Notes: generated from the letters alone by a model not told the origin. DNA of 64,000 nucleotides from Pseudorhodoferax soli (GCF_003337555.1 NZ_QPJK01000008.1:62001-126000); one strand, 5' to 3'. Positions 44,492 through 53,898 are shown, counted from the first letter of the stretch. A program made the numbers and translations.

Positions 44492-44520
44492 TTGACAGCC
44501 TACCTATGGGTAGGTAGTAT
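44492..44520 (+). promoter_or_regulatory. tetR promoter with embedded operator CTACC-N8-GGTAG
   Basis: TTGACA (44492-44497), 17-bp spacer, TAGTAT (44515-44520): a near-consensus sigma-70 promoter for tetR. The operator CTACC-TATGGGTA-GGTAG (44500-44517) fills the spacer. The same operator is at 45177-45194 ahead of frnE. Repressor binding would block the promoter directly. Confidence 0.88.
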
Positions 44521-44553
44521 TGCAAGAAGTGCAATTATAAACGAGGGAAAGAT

Positions 44554-45117
44554 ATGGCCGCCGGCACACGCGAGGCTCTGCTTCAAACTGCCGAAACCCT
44601 GATGCGTACCCGAGGCTATACCGCGTTCAGCTACGCTGATCTCGCCGAAGCGGTAGGCATTCGCAAAGCAAGCATCCATCATCATTTCCCGACCAAGGAA
44701 GACTTGGGGCAAGTGATCGTCGAGGCCTATCTTGTCCGCCTACGCATCGAGCTCGAACGAATCCACATTCAGCATCGCCACGTCATCGGCCGTCTGGAGA
44801 GCTTTTTTCAGATTTTCAGGTCCAGTGCCGATGGTGGTCTACTGCCTCTTTGCGGCGCGCTTGCCGCCGAGAGGGCTGTATTGCCGCCGAAGCTGCAACA
44901 GCTGACGCATCAGTTCTTTGACATGCAGTTGACTTGGCTGACCAGGATACTGAGCGAGGGCATCGATCTTGGGGAAATTACCGAGGGCAGCGGAGCCAAA
45001 GATAAGGCTTTTTTGCTGCTGAGCCTTCTGGAAGGTTCCTGCTTCATTAACTGGGCCACCAAGGGAAAAGCGCCGCTGAACCCAAGTGTCATTCAAGTGA
45101 TCGCCCAACATGCTTGA
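44554..45117 (+). CDS. TetR/AcrR family repressor
   Basis: 187 aa. N-terminal helix-turn-helix: REALLQTAETLMRTRGYTAFSYADLAEAVGIRKASIHHHFPTKEDL. The ligand domain has cysteines in LLPLCGALAAER and LLEGSCFINW, as in thiol-sensing NemR-type regulators. It probably represses itself, the thioesterase and the frnE-aldehyde dehydrogenase genes, and responds to an electrophile such as a quinone or aldehyde (inference from its targets). Confidence 0.9.
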   Translation: MAAGTREALLQTAETLMRTRGYTAFSYADLAEAVGIRKASIHHHFPTKEDLGQVIVEAYLVRLRIELERIHIQHRHVIGRLESFFQIFRSSADGGLLPLCGALAAERAVLPPKLQQLTHQFFDMQLTWLTRILSEGIDLGEITEGSGAKDKAFLLLSLLEGSCFINWATKGKAPLNPSVIQVIAQHA

Positions 45118-45176
45118 GAATACTGTGTTCACCTCCAGAAGGGGATAGATGCAGCCCCTTTTTTTAACCCGAAAAC

Positions 45177-45194
45177 CTACCTACTGCATGGTAG
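45177..45194 (+). promoter_or_regulatory. Second TetR operator CTACC-N8-GGTAG
   Basis: CTACC-TACTGCAT-GGTAG, 27 bp ahead of the frnE start. Same arms and spacing as the operator in the tetR promoter. Confidence 0.82.
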
Positions 45195-45220
45195 GGTGGG
45201 ATGATCCGACGGAGATACTG

Positions 45221-45904
45221 ATGAAAACAGTGAACGTGGAAGTGTGGTCCGACTTTGTATGTCCGTGGTGCTGGATTGCAAAGAAGCGCTTTGACAAAGC
45301 GGTTGCGTCGCTGGCCGGGCAGGTTCAGGTCGTGGTGACCAACCGAGCCTATCGCCTTGGAAGGGGCGTGCTTCCGATGGACTACAAGAGCATCCTGCAC
45401 CAGAAACTTGGCGGCGCCGCGGCCGCGGATCAGATGATGGCGGCGGTCAGTGCCAATGGGCTTGCGGAAGGCCTCGTCTACAACTTCGACACCATGCGTT
45501 TTGGAGACACGACGCAAGCGCACGCGCTGATCAAGCACATTAACGAGCCACTGATCGCTGAGCGGCTGATGGAGCGTCTGTACAAGGCTGCCACCACCGA
45601 CGGACTCGATATTTTCGATCGGGATGTGCTGATTTCGTTGGCCAACGAAGTTGGCGTTACCGACACGTCATTCGACCTTGAATGCGTTCTTATCTTTGCC
45701 AAAATTCGACGCGACGAGACCGAGGCAAATCGCGTTGCCAATGGTGTGCCTTTGTTCCTGTTCAACGGCAGCGTTTATGTGTCCGGAGCGCGAGAGGTCG
45801 GCGTCTTCGAGCGAGCCATTCTGGATGCTGCGCGCCAGGCGCCCGAAGAGATGACCGGTGCCGGCGAAGGCGAGAGCTGCGGCATTGATGGCTGTTCCCG
45901 ATAA
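45221..45904 (+). CDS. frnE: FrnE-like DsbA-family oxidoreductase
   Basis: 227 aa from the ATG at 45221, which follows GGAGATACTG. Starts VEVWSDFVCPWCWIAKKRF with the CPWC motif, typical of the 2-hydroxychromene-2-carboxylate isomerase/FrnE branch of DsbA-like proteins, which are cytoplasmic. NGVPLFLFNG is the cis-proline region. Family members act in oxidative-stress thiol chemistry. The end GESCGIDGCSR adds another cysteine pair. Confidence 0.9.
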   Translation: MKTVNVEVWSDFVCPWCWIAKKRFDKAVASLAGQVQVVVTNRAYRLGRGVLPMDYKSILHQKLGGAAAADQMMAAVSANGLAEGLVYNFDTMRFGDTTQAHALIKHINEPLIAERLMERLYKAATTDGLDIFDRDVLISLANEVGVTDTSFDLECVLIFAKIRRDETEANRVANGVPLFLFNGSVYVSGAREVGVFERAILDAARQAPEEMTGAGEGESCGIDGCSR

Positions 45905-46074
45905 TTCACCACTGCAACTCTTGTCGTAGCAGTCGACTGAGGTCAAGCGGTGCCCTTCGGCATCGCGCGTCAACACGCGTAATTAGATGGGAATGGGTTT
46001 ACGGTTGCGTGAGATGCCGCCTGGCACCGACGCGCATGTGTTTGAGAAGACATCCACAGTAAGGAAAAAATGCA

Positions 46075-47514
46075 ATGGCGACGAATTTCATACTTCCTCC
46101 CGATCCGACCGCTGAACAGATCGGAAGTCAAGTCCAGGTCATGAAGCAGGCGCAACTCAGGTCGGGGCCACCTTCGATTGGGGTTCGCAAGGATCGTATC
46201 AAACGCTCGATCGACATGCTGCGCACTCATCGGGAAACGCTCATCGACGCCGTGAACGCCGACTATGGCACCAGAAGCCGGCATCAGACACTGGTCGCGG
46301 ATATTCTTGCTCCCATCGAGTCACTGCGCTACAACCTTGAGCATCTCGAAGCCTGGATGAAGGCGCCCACACAAATCGAGCCGTTCCCAGGCGTGAAGGC
46401 ATGGGTCGAATATCAGCCTCTCGGCGTAGTGGGCATCATCAGCCCGTGGAATTTCCCAGTCCATCTGGCAATTGGGCCATTGGCTTCCGCATTCGCCGCC
46501 GGCAATCGGGCCATCATCAAACCGTCTGAACTGACGCCGCAAACGTCGGAGGTGGTAGCTGATCTCATCTCTCGGTACTTCGACAGCGACGAGCTGACGA
46601 CGGTAAAGGGCGGCCCGGAAACCGCGGCGGCGTTCAGCGCCCAGCCGTTTGACCACCTTATTTTCACCGGCAGCACACAAGTAGCTCATCATGTGATGCG
46701 CGCGGCGTCGGAAAATCTGGTTCCGGTCACGTTGGAGTTGGGTGGCAAGTCTCCGGTCGTCGTGGGACACGACGCCGACCTGCGCTGCGTCGCCGAACGT
46801 ATCCTCACGATGAAGACGTTCAACGCCGGCCAGATTTGTCTGTCCCCCGACTATGTGTTGATCCATGCGAGTCGTGTCGATGAATTCGTCGGACAGGCGA
46901 AGGCCACCATCGCACAAATGTATCCAACGATGCGCGATAACCCCGACTACACCGCAATGTTGAATGTTCGCGGTTTCGAGCGCCAAGTGGCGCTCGTAGA
47001 AGACGCACGCAGCAAGGGGGCAAAAATCGCAAATCTCTCGCCGGCAGGCGAAGATTTGTCAGACGTTGGCCTCCACAAAATGCCGCCCACGCTGGTCGTC
47101 GGTGCCACCGATTCAATGCGCGTGACTCAGGAAGAAATTTTTGGCCCGGTCCTGCCGGTCATCGCGTGTCAGACTCTCGACGAGGCCATCGCCTACATCA
47201 ACAAGCGTCCTCACCCGCTCGCTATCTATCACTTCAGCGAAGATGAAAGTGAGCGCGCGAAAGTCGACGCGCTGACCTCATCAGGTGCCTTGATTGTGAA
47301 CGATGCAGCGACGCATGTGCTCATCGACGCGTTGCCCTTCGGGGGCGTCGGCGCATCGGGCATGGGGCACTACCACGGCGAGTACGGGTTCCGTGCGTTT
47401 AGTAACGCCAAGCCCGTGCTGCTGCAAAGCGCAGGCGGGGAGTCCAATCTGCTGATGCGGGCGCCCTATTCGACAGAGCTAGAAGCTACGTTGAACGGAA
47501 TGATTGACGCTTAG
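46075..47514 (+). CDS. Coniferyl-aldehyde-dehydrogenase-type NAD(P)+ aldehyde dehydrogenase
   Basis: 479 aa. NAD-binding GIISPWNFPVHLAIGPLASAFAAGNRAIIKPSE, catalytic glutamate in VTLELGGKSPV, catalytic cysteine in FNAGQICLSPDY. These match the coniferyl aldehyde dehydrogenase (CalB-like) subfamily. It oxidises aromatic or reactive aldehydes to acids. It follows frnE by 170 bp and was probably brought in with it as an aldehyde/electrophile defence set. Confidence 0.92.
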   Translation: MATNFILPPDPTAEQIGSQVQVMKQAQLRSGPPSIGVRKDRIKRSIDMLRTHRETLIDAVNADYGTRSRHQTLVADILAPIESLRYNLEHLEAWMKAPTQIEPFPGVKAWVEYQPLGVVGIISPWNFPVHLAIGPLASAFAAGNRAIIKPSELTPQTSEVVADLISRYFDSDELTTVKGGPETAAAFSAQPFDHLIFTGSTQVAHHVMRAASENLVPVTLELGGKSPVVVGHDADLRCVAERILTMKTFNAGQICLSPDYVLIHASRVDEFVGQAKATIAQMYPTMRDNPDYTAMLNVRGFERQVALVEDARSKGAKIANLSPAGEDLSDVGLHKMPPTLVVGATDSMRVTQEEIFGPVLPVIACQTLDEAIAYINKRPHPLAIYHFSEDESERAKVDALTSSGALIVNDAATHVLIDALPFGGVGASGMGHYHGEYGFRAFSNAKPVLLQSAGGESNLLMRAPYSTELEATLNGMIDA

Positions 47515-47550
47515 TACGATCTGATTAGCACAAATTTTTCAGCTCTTCCC

Positions 47551-47617
47551 CCTGTGGGAGGGCCTCAGCTCCGACGGCCGGCCGCGAAAGTCCGTCTGGG
47601 CTGAAGCCCCTCCCACA
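47551..47617. repeat. REP-like inverted pair
   Basis: Two inverted copies of TGTGGGAGGG(C/G)CTTCAG-type text (47553-47572 and 47600-47617) around a GACGG core, able to form a large hairpin. This form of repetitive extragenic palindrome is common in Xanthomonadales. It follows the aldehyde dehydrogenase stop. Confidence 0.7.
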
Positions 47618-47702
47618 AACGGTGGCTCTTTCTACGGGGTTTTCCGTTCCTCGCTGAAGGACGTGCGAATCAGGTACTACGATCAGCTACCGGAGAACAA
47701 AA

Positions 47703-48116
47703 GTGTCGATATCTCGTTTGAATCTTCTGAAGATCGCTCTGCTGGTTTTCGGATCCATATTTTGCTTGGTTTATCCGATCGCGGTTGTATGGCCATCGGG
47801 ATGGCTGTGGCACGTAGGGCCGCCAGCCTCTTCTCACTACTTCATGATGATTGTGGGCATTTACGCAACTCTGGGAGTGTTGTTGATCCGCGCTTCACGC
47901 AATCCGATGGCGCATCGGTCGCTGATTGACTTTACGATTTGGTCCAGTGTTGTGCACGGCTTGATCATGGCGGTCCAATCCTTCGGCCCAGGTTCGCATA
48001 TGGGCCATATGCTGGGTGACGTGCCTGCATTGTTGCTCGTCGCGATCGTGCTGGGTGCGTTGACCTACACCGGCGGCGTAACGGCTGAGGGGAGCGAAGA
48101 CGGGCGTCCTGGTTGA
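47703..48116 (+). CDS. Small membrane protein, DUF6632-like
   Basis: 137 aa from a GTG. Four membrane helices: LLKIALLVFGSIFCLVYPIAVVW, YFMMIVGIYATLGVLLI, SLIDFTIWSSVVHGLIMAVQ and VPALLLVAIVLGAL. The histidine-rich loop GSHMGHMLGD is typical of the DUF6632 family, of unknown function. Follows the aldehyde dehydrogenase and may be co-transcribed. Confidence 0.75.
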   Translation: MSISRLNLLKIALLVFGSIFCLVYPIAVVWPSGWLWHVGPPASSHYFMMIVGIYATLGVLLIRASRNPMAHRSLIDFTIWSSVVHGLIMAVQSFGPGSHMGHMLGDVPALLLVAIVLGALTYTGGVTAEGSEDGRPG

Positions 48117-48415
48117 TTCCTCTTGATTGTCCGGCGAGTCAACGGGCCGTGGAGATGACGCCGGGGGACCCGAGCAGCTTGACCATTAACACGGACCAGT
48201 TTGCTTATAGGATCCACCAGCCGCAACTTTCATGACAGAGTTCTTTCGCCGACACGACCTTTCCGATCGACATTGGGCGGTACTCGATCCCCCTCTTCCC
48301 GGTCAAGCGGGACAATTCTGGCCCCGCCCCAGGGCCTGGACGTGGCGGTGCTGGATGCGCTGATGCTCATCGATTGACCCTCGCGCGATTTTGCGCCGCA
48401 TTTTTGGAGATTTCC

Positions 48416-49399
48416 ATGCAAGCAGATCCTTTCGACCCAACCCGATTGGCCCCGGACGTCCTGGCGGTGCTGACCGACATGGCGGCCTCCGGGGCACCGG
48501 CGCTGGAGTCATTGCCCATCACCGAAATGCGCATGGCCTACCTGCAGGTGGGCGCGCTCCTGGGCGATGAGCCCATACCAGTTGGAGAAACATGGGACTT
48601 GCATGCCACCGGACCGGGCGGCCCGATTCCCTTGCGGCTCTATGTACCCAAGACAGGCGTCGCGCCCTATCCCACCACGATCTACCTGCATGGCGGCGGC
48701 TGGTCGCTGGGCGGTCTGGACACCCACGACAAGGTTTGCCGACGGCTGGTCAACACGACCGGGTGCGCGGTGGTTGCGGTGGACTATCGACTCGCTCCCG
48801 AGCACCCGGCACCAGCAGCGCCGGACGACGCGGTGGCCGCGGTGCGCTGGGTCGCGGCGCAGGCCACGACGCTGGGACTGGATGCCAGCCGGCTGGCCAT
48901 TGCTGGCGACAGTGCCGGCGGCAGCCTGGCGGCGGTGGTCTGTCAGCAGTTGCGTGGCAGCGAGGTGTCACTACGCGCCCAGGTGCTGATCTATCCGTGC
49001 ACCGACGTGAGTCCTGCCGGGGATGCATTCGACTCGCGGCGCAAGAATGGCGCGGTGCCGCCGCTGACTCTGGAAGCGATGCGGGCCATGGTCATCCCGT
49101 TCCTTGCCAATGGTTTCGACACCCGCGATCCGCGCGTGTCGCCACGGCTTGCGTCTGACCTGCACGGACTGCCGCCGGCCCTGATCGTGACCGGGGAGTG
49201 CGACATCCTCCTGGATGACGGCCGACTGTACAGGGATGCGCTGAGTGAGGCCGGCGTGCCCGTGGAGTACATCGAATACCCGGGCATGATCCATGGCTTC
49301 ATCGAAATGGCCGGCGTGCTGCCGGCAGCGCAGACAGCTATGGAGCAGGCTGCAGCCTTCCTGAGCGTGCATCTGGATCTGGCAACGGCCCGGTCTTAG
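48416..49399 (+). CDS. HSL-family alpha/beta hydrolase (esterase/lipase)
   Basis: 327 aa from the ATG at 48416, eight bases after GGAGA. Oxyanion hole motif YLHGGGWSLGG, nucleophile elbow GDSAGGS, acid residue in TGECDILLDDG and histidine in GMIHGFIEM, in the order of hormone-sensitive-lipase-type carboxylesterases (AB hydrolase fold 3). It probably cleaves short acyl esters. The preceding gap 48117-48415 holds no gene that I can recognise. Confidence 0.92.
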   Translation: MQADPFDPTRLAPDVLAVLTDMAASGAPALESLPITEMRMAYLQVGALLGDEPIPVGETWDLHATGPGGPIPLRLYVPKTGVAPYPTTIYLHGGGWSLGGLDTHDKVCRRLVNTTGCAVVAVDYRLAPEHPAPAAPDDAVAAVRWVAAQATTLGLDASRLAIAGDSAGGSLAAVVCQQLRGSEVSLRAQVLIYPCTDVSPAGDAFDSRRKNGAVPPLTLEAMRAMVIPFLANGFDTRDPRVSPRLASDLHGLPPALIVTGECDILLDDGRLYRDALSEAGVPVEYIEYPGMIHGFIEMAGVLPAAQTAMEQAAAFLSVHLDLATARS

Positions 49400-49405
49400 C
49401 GCCTG

Positions 49406-49437
49406 CCGACCCTGGCCGCATATACGGCCAGGGTCGG
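49406..49437 (+). terminator. Strong hairpin after the esterase gene
   Basis: A perfect 13-bp stem (CCGACCCTGGCCG with CGGCCAGGGTCGG), loop CATATA, seven bases beyond the stop codon. It lacks a T run, so termination would be weak or Rho-assisted. It is followed at once by the duplicated MFS tail. Confidence 0.65.
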
Positions 49438-49438
49438 T

Positions 49439-49757
49439 GGTGCAAGCGCTCAACGATTTCCTGGTGTTCGGCACCGTGGCCGTAGCCTCTTTCGGGGCGG
49501 GCCGGCTGCTGAACACCTCAGACTGAGAAACCATCAACAGCCTGATGCTGCCGCTCATCGCGGGCGTGCTGACCATGCTGGGCTGGCTGGCCTGGCGCCA
49601 ACGCCGGCTGTCGGTCGCGCCATGACGCCGTCTGGGTCCAGCGGAGCGTATGGATCAGCTCGGTTTCAAGTGCGATGCATTGAGACCATGAGGGGCTCGT
49701 GATGACGGCCAGTGACCGGCAACTCACGCAGAAAGCGGTGGCTTATCTGGCGCCCCT
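49439..49757 (+). pseudogene. Duplicated 3' end of the MFS gene plus start of the next gene, copy 1
   Basis: About 319 bp almost identical to 58792-59101 in the same orientation. It encodes the last ~60 residues of the MFS transporter with one change of TGG to TGA (in the text LLNTSD*), and then the same downstream MTASDRQLTQ start. It cannot make a protein. It marks a recombination or duplication endpoint. Confidence 0.93.
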
Positions 49758-49807
49758 GCACATGGGGGGGGCGCGGGTCACTTCACAGCCCTGGGCCTCG
49801 TGATCGA

Positions 49808-49909
49808 AAGTTGAATCCTCCGCCGCAACTACGCGCCGATGAGCAGCTAGATCGGAATCCTCCAGGCAAAGCTGCCAGATGATGCATCGGCCCGATTAAG
49901 CGAAACTAA
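49808..49909 (-). pseudogene. Decayed dsbD 5' end with response-regulator-type box B
   Basis: The minus strand from about 49872 down matches the dsbD upstream/start region: GGCAGCTTTGCCTGGAGGATTC against GGCGGCTTTGCTTGGAGGATTC, then GATCTAGCTGCTCATCGGCGCG against GATTTGGCTTTTTATCGACGCG. The start codon (TTG to CTAG) and frame are lost. The box GATTAAGCGAAACTAA is at 49894-49909, 84 bp ahead of the two-component genes. An ancestral dsbD gene was therefore once divergent from this two-component system. Confidence 0.82.
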
Positions 49910-49993
49910 GCGCCACGAGGTCATCTTCGTTCGCTGACGCGAGACGGATTTCTGGCCTAACATGATCGTTGGGACGAACGAGATGGAGCGAAA

Positions 49994-50662
49994 ATGCGGG
50001 TGCTACTGGTGGAGGACGACGAACTGATCGGCAAGGGCATTGTGGCCGGTTTGCGCAAGCACGGCATCATCGTCCACCACGTCAGTTCGGCAGAGGAAGC
50101 AGACGCTGCGCATGCGGAAGAGACCTTCCATGCCTTGGTACTCGATCTCGGTCTGCCCGACCGTGATGGCCTGGACCTGCTAGGAAGCGTGCGAACCGTC
50201 GAGCCTCAGCTGCCGGTTTTGATCCTCACTGCACGGGATGCCATCGAACACAAGCTCAAGGGGCTGCATGAAGGCGCTGACGACTACATGGTCAAACCGT
50301 TCGATCTGCGTGAACTTGCAGCTCGGTTGCACGCGCTGGTCAGGCGCACGCAAGGCCGTGCGGCCCAGGTCATCTCGGCCGGCCCCCTTCGATTGGAGCC
50401 GGAGAGCGGGCTGGCCTGGTTCCAGGGCGCGTCCGTCACCTTGTCGCGCCGCGAGGTCGATCTGCTGGCCCAGCTCGCCAGCGCCGATGGCAGGTGGGTC
50501 CCGCCTGACATGCTCAACGAGCGCTTATACGGTCTGGGGGAAGAAATCGGCAGCAATGCGCTCAACGTGCATATCCACAACATCCGCCGCAAGCTCGGCG
50601 CTGAAGCCATCCAGACGGTCCGTGGGCTCGGCTATCGGCTGGGCTGGAGGCTTGCATCATGA
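49994..50662 (+). CDS. OmpR-family response regulator
   Basis: 222 aa. Receiver: MRVLLVEDDELIGKG (acidic pair), phospho-acceptor LVLDLGLPDRDG, KPFD lysine. C-terminal winged helix: LSRREVDLLAQLASADGRWV, ALNVHIHNIRRKLG and VRGLGYRLGW. QseB/PmrA-like. Probably binds the GATTAAGCGA-type boxes at 43293, 49894 and 53899 (inference). The ATGA overlap (50659-50662) couples it to the kinase. Confidence 0.93.
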   Translation: MRVLLVEDDELIGKGIVAGLRKHGIIVHHVSSAEEADAAHAEETFHALVLDLGLPDRDGLDLLGSVRTVEPQLPVLILTARDAIEHKLKGLHEGADDYMVKPFDLRELAARLHALVRRTQGRAAQVISAGPLRLEPESGLAWFQGASVTLSRREVDLLAQLASADGRWVPPDMLNERLYGLGEEIGSNALNVHIHNIRRKLGAEAIQTVRGLGYRLGWRLAS

Positions 50663-52011
50663 GCCTGCGCCTTCGCGCCGTTCTGATCGCTGGTATTTCG
50701 CTGTTGGTTCTATGGGGTGCTGCCGCCGGCTGGATGATGCGCGGCGTTCATTCCAATCTCGATCGAACCCTCGACGGCCGCCTTGCCATGTCGGCACGCA
50801 TGGTGTCGGGGCTTCTTGAGCGCGCAGCGCTGGCTCCGAATTCGGCGGCCACCGACTTCACCGAGGCGGTGCGCGTCAGTGGTAAGGAGGGTATCGCCTG
50901 CGAAATCCGATCCTTGCAAGGAGAAATCCTGGCACGAACAAACACTGGACCTCACTCAGAATTCGAGTCACTGCCAGCCGGCCTCAGCACGCAGGATGTT
51001 TTGGGACATCAATGGAGAGTCTACGTTCTCCGTGCCAATGGCTACCAGATCACGACGGCGGATCGCGTGGATCAGCGGGATATGCTGATCGATGAATTGC
51101 TGAGTGTGGCTGGCGTGCCATTCCTGATTGCTTTTCTTGGCGGCCTGGCTGCTCTTTGGATCGGCATCGGCCGGGGACTGGCTCCGCTGGAGACTCTGTC
51201 GCAGCAATTGCGTGACAAACACGCGGACGACACCTCCCCAATCGCCGTCAACCATTCGCCCTCGGAACTGCGTCCGGTTCTGGACGCCATGAATGGGCTG
51301 CTCAAGCGCTTGGCACGGACACTCGCCAGCCAGCGGGCATTTACCGATGCCGCAGCGCACGAGTTGCGGACGCCGTTGACCGTAATCGATACGCATCTGC
51401 AGGTAGCCCGAATTAGTGAAGGCGACGAAGTGGCGTCCTCTCTTTCCAGTGCAGAGGAAGGCGTAAAACGACTGAGGCGCACCTTGGACCAGATGATGAT
51501 ACTCGCCCGCGCCGAGGCGTCCGCCGACAAGGCGGATGGTTGCACCTCTGTGATCGCTTCCATCGGCAGCGTGCTGGACCTGTGGAAACCTGAACAAAGT
51601 GAACGCTTGTCGTTGAACATTAGCGGCGAGGACATCGGAACTCCGGTGCCCAAGTCGATGCTGGAGACGGCGGTTCGCAATTTGGTTGACAACGCAATAC
51701 GCTACTCGCCGCGAGATGCTGCGATCGAAGTCGGGGTGTTCCTGGATCCGAGCGCACAGCGGTGTTTGATTACCGTATCGGACCGTGGCCCCGGGCTGAC
51801 TGCCGAGCAGGCATCCCAGATTGGCCAACGTTTCTGGCGCGGCGATCAGGGCCGGAAAAGCAAGGACGGGGCGGGCTTAGGTATTTCGATTGTACGGGCT
51901 ATTGCGGAGAGATTTGGCGGGGTACTGAATCTCGAACCCCGGGAAGGGGGAGGCCTGGTTGCGAAATTTTTCGTGCCAACTGACACTGTTCCTAAGAAAA
52001 GCCAAGTTTAG
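50659..52011 (+). CDS. Sensor histidine kinase (QseC-like)
   Basis: 450 aa. Two membrane helices (VLIAGISLLVLWGAAAGWMM and VPFLIAFLGGLAALWIGIG) bound a periplasmic sensor of about 125 residues with a single cysteine. Then HAMP, the H box (DAAAHELRTPLTVI), N box (LVDNAIRYSP) and G boxes (DRGPGL, GAGLGISIV). The context suggests that it senses envelope thiol, metal or oxidative stress; the ligand is unknown. The gap 52012-52203 shows no gene. Confidence 0.92.
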   Translation: MSLRLRAVLIAGISLLVLWGAAAGWMMRGVHSNLDRTLDGRLAMSARMVSGLLERAALAPNSAATDFTEAVRVSGKEGIACEIRSLQGEILARTNTGPHSEFESLPAGLSTQDVLGHQWRVYVLRANGYQITTADRVDQRDMLIDELLSVAGVPFLIAFLGGLAALWIGIGRGLAPLETLSQQLRDKHADDTSPIAVNHSPSELRPVLDAMNGLLKRLARTLASQRAFTDAAAHELRTPLTVIDTHLQVARISEGDEVASSLSSAEEGVKRLRRTLDQMMILARAEASADKADGCTSVIASIGSVLDLWKPEQSERLSLNISGEDIGTPVPKSMLETAVRNLVDNAIRYSPRDAAIEVGVFLDPSAQRCLITVSDRGPGLTAEQASQIGQRFWRGDQGRKSKDGAGLGISIVRAIAERFGGVLNLEPREGGGLVAKFFVPTDTVPKKSQV

Positions 52012-52203
52012 TCTGCGGGGCGTAATTTGCATTCAGAACCATAAACTTGCGCCATGCTATGGATAGCGCTGATACGGCTGATGGACGGATCCACGCTGAT
52101 GTGGTTCGCCTTCGTTCGATCCACCATCCATCGCTTGACATGGGAGTAACCATCCGCAGGGACCAGCCGCATGGCAATGCTCGTGCGGCTGCCGCTCTTG
52201 CGA

Positions 52204-53802
52204 CTACAGTGGTGACGAACGCCGTACGAGACCAGCCAGCACTATCCCTATAAGCAATAGGACGGGCTGGTCTCCATAACGAACATACGGCGTTAGGCCG
52301 CTCATGCCTTGTACGGTAACGGACAATACGCCCGGTATATGGGGCGGGAGAGCTGCAGCGATCCGTCCCTTTGGATCGATCGAGGCCGTGATGCCTGTAT
52401 TTGTGGAGGTCAACATGGGCCGAGCGGTCTCGATGCTGCGCAACCGCCCGATCTGCAGATGCTGGCGAAGCGCCCAAGTCTTGCCGAACCAAGCGAGATT
52501 ACTCAAGTTCACGAGAATGCTCGCACCGGGTCCGCCGCCGGGGTTCGGCAGGAGCGACGGGAGTAGCTCAGAACCGAAAACATCCTCGTAGCAGATATTA
52601 AACGCCAAATGCTGGTCACTCACCGAAAACGGCATCTGGACTGGGGCGCCACGATCGAAGTCGCCCAGCGGCATATCCAGCATTCGCGTAAACCACGCGA
52701 ACCCCGCCGGTACATACTCGCCCCAGGGAACAAGGTGGTGCTTGTCGTAGCGTAGCGGCAGGGATGCCTCGACAAGCTGCTGCAAAGGCGTGCGGGCGTC
52801 GAAGCCGATGGCGCTGTTGGTGTAGCGCGAGCTTCCGTCGGCAGCAATGCTATGCAAAGGTACGCCCATCGCAATCACACTGCGCTGGTTCGCCGCTACG
52901 TCAAGCCATGTTTTCCAGATAGTCGAGTCGAGCTGATCCTGGAAAACAGGCATGACAGTCTCTGGCAGTACGATCAGATCCGGATGTGGCTCCCTGGGAC
53001 CCGGTGGCTGTGCAGCCAGCCGCAAATGACTGATGATGCCGTCTTCGAGCAGAGTGGGATCGAACTTCTGCGATTGATCGACATTGCCCTGCACCAGCCT
53101 TAGATTCAGTGGTTCGCCTTCGGCCGTCGACCAATCGATGCGAGCCAGTGTCCATCCCATTGCGATCAGGATCAGAACCGTCACCAGCAAGGATATGTGC
53201 GAACGTATAGAAGCCGCGACCGGACGCGACAGGAACGCCACTGTCCCCGAGGCGTACGCTGCGAGCAGCGCGACGCCATGCACGCCTAGCAACGGCGCCC
53301 AGCCGACCAACGGGCTGTCTACATGGGCGTAGCCAATGTTCAGCCACGGGAAGCCCGAGAACAGCACGCTGCGCAGCCACTCCGAGGCTGCCCAAGCAGC
53401 CGACCAGGCCAGCACTTGTGGCAATGCCGCTCCCGGCCGAATGCGAGACTGTAGCCACTTGCTGATCGCACAGGCAAGACCAGGAAACAGCGCGAGAAAG
53501 GCAGACAGCGCCACGACGCTCGCACCGGCCAGTGGAGCGGACAAACCACCGTAGTCATGGACGCTGATGAACAGCCAGTACAGGCCAACAGCAAAATAGA
53601 CGAAGCCGAAGCCCCATCCACGAAGGAATGCCTGCCTGCCGCGCTCGGCAGCGAAGCTGGCGCGGGCCAGCACCGCCAGCGCGAGAATTTGAACGACGGG
53701 AAGCGACCACTGAGGCAACGGATCCGAGGCGAACGTTAACGCATGTGCGCTACCGGCGAGCGCCAAGGCTATGGCATTTCGCCACCTCACGAGCATGCTC
53801 AC
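52204..53802 (-). CDS. lnt: Apolipoprotein N-acyltransferase
   Basis: 532 aa, slightly over the usual length. N-terminal membrane region of about six helices, then the nitrilase domain with the triad: Glu in VLPETVMP, Lys in [13 protein letters not shown], Cys in [11 protein letters not shown] last membrane helix follows. Lnt adds the third acyl chain to lipoproteins. As a cargo copy it may replace or support the host enzyme under metal or oxidant stress. A box-C site lies 97 bp ahead. Confidence 0.95.
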   Translation of the reverse strand: MSMLVRWRNAIALALAGSAHALTFASDPLPQWSLPVVQILALAVLARASFAAERGRQAFLRGWGFGFVYFAVGLYWLFISVHDYGGLSAPLAGASVVALSAFLALFPGLACAISKWLQSRIRPGAALPQVLAWSAAWAASEWLRSVLFSGFPWLNIGYAHVDSPLVGWAPLLGVHGVALLAAYASGTVAFLSRPVAASIRSHISLLVTVLILIAMGWTLARIDWSTAEGEPLNLRLVQGNVDQSQKFDPTLLEDGIISHLRLAAQPPGPREPHPDLIVLPETVMPVFQDQLDSTIWKTWLDVAANQRSVIAMGVPLHSIAADGSSRYTNSAIGFDARTPLQQLVEASLPLRYDKHHLVPWGEYVPAGFAWFTRMLDMPLGDFDRGAPVQMPFSVSDQHLAFNICYEDVFGSELLPSLLPNPGGGPGASILVNLSNLAWFGKTWALRQHLQIGRLRSIETARPMLTSTNTGITASIDPKGRIAAALPPHIPGVLSVTVQGMSGLTPYVRYGDQPVLLLIGIVLAGLVRRSSPL

Positions 53803-53898
53803 GGCCTGAGCATTCCAATGCTCCAGTGTTCCATCAGGGCTTGCCTCAGCTTATTTTACGAATCTCACACGTGAATCGCGAGAATGATGGTTAGACTG

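Noticed and set aside
52012..52203. Small gene between the kinase and lnt (plus strand, MLWIALIRLMDGSTLMWF...)
   Set aside because: Short frame without a ribosome-binding site or family likeness; treated as non-coding.
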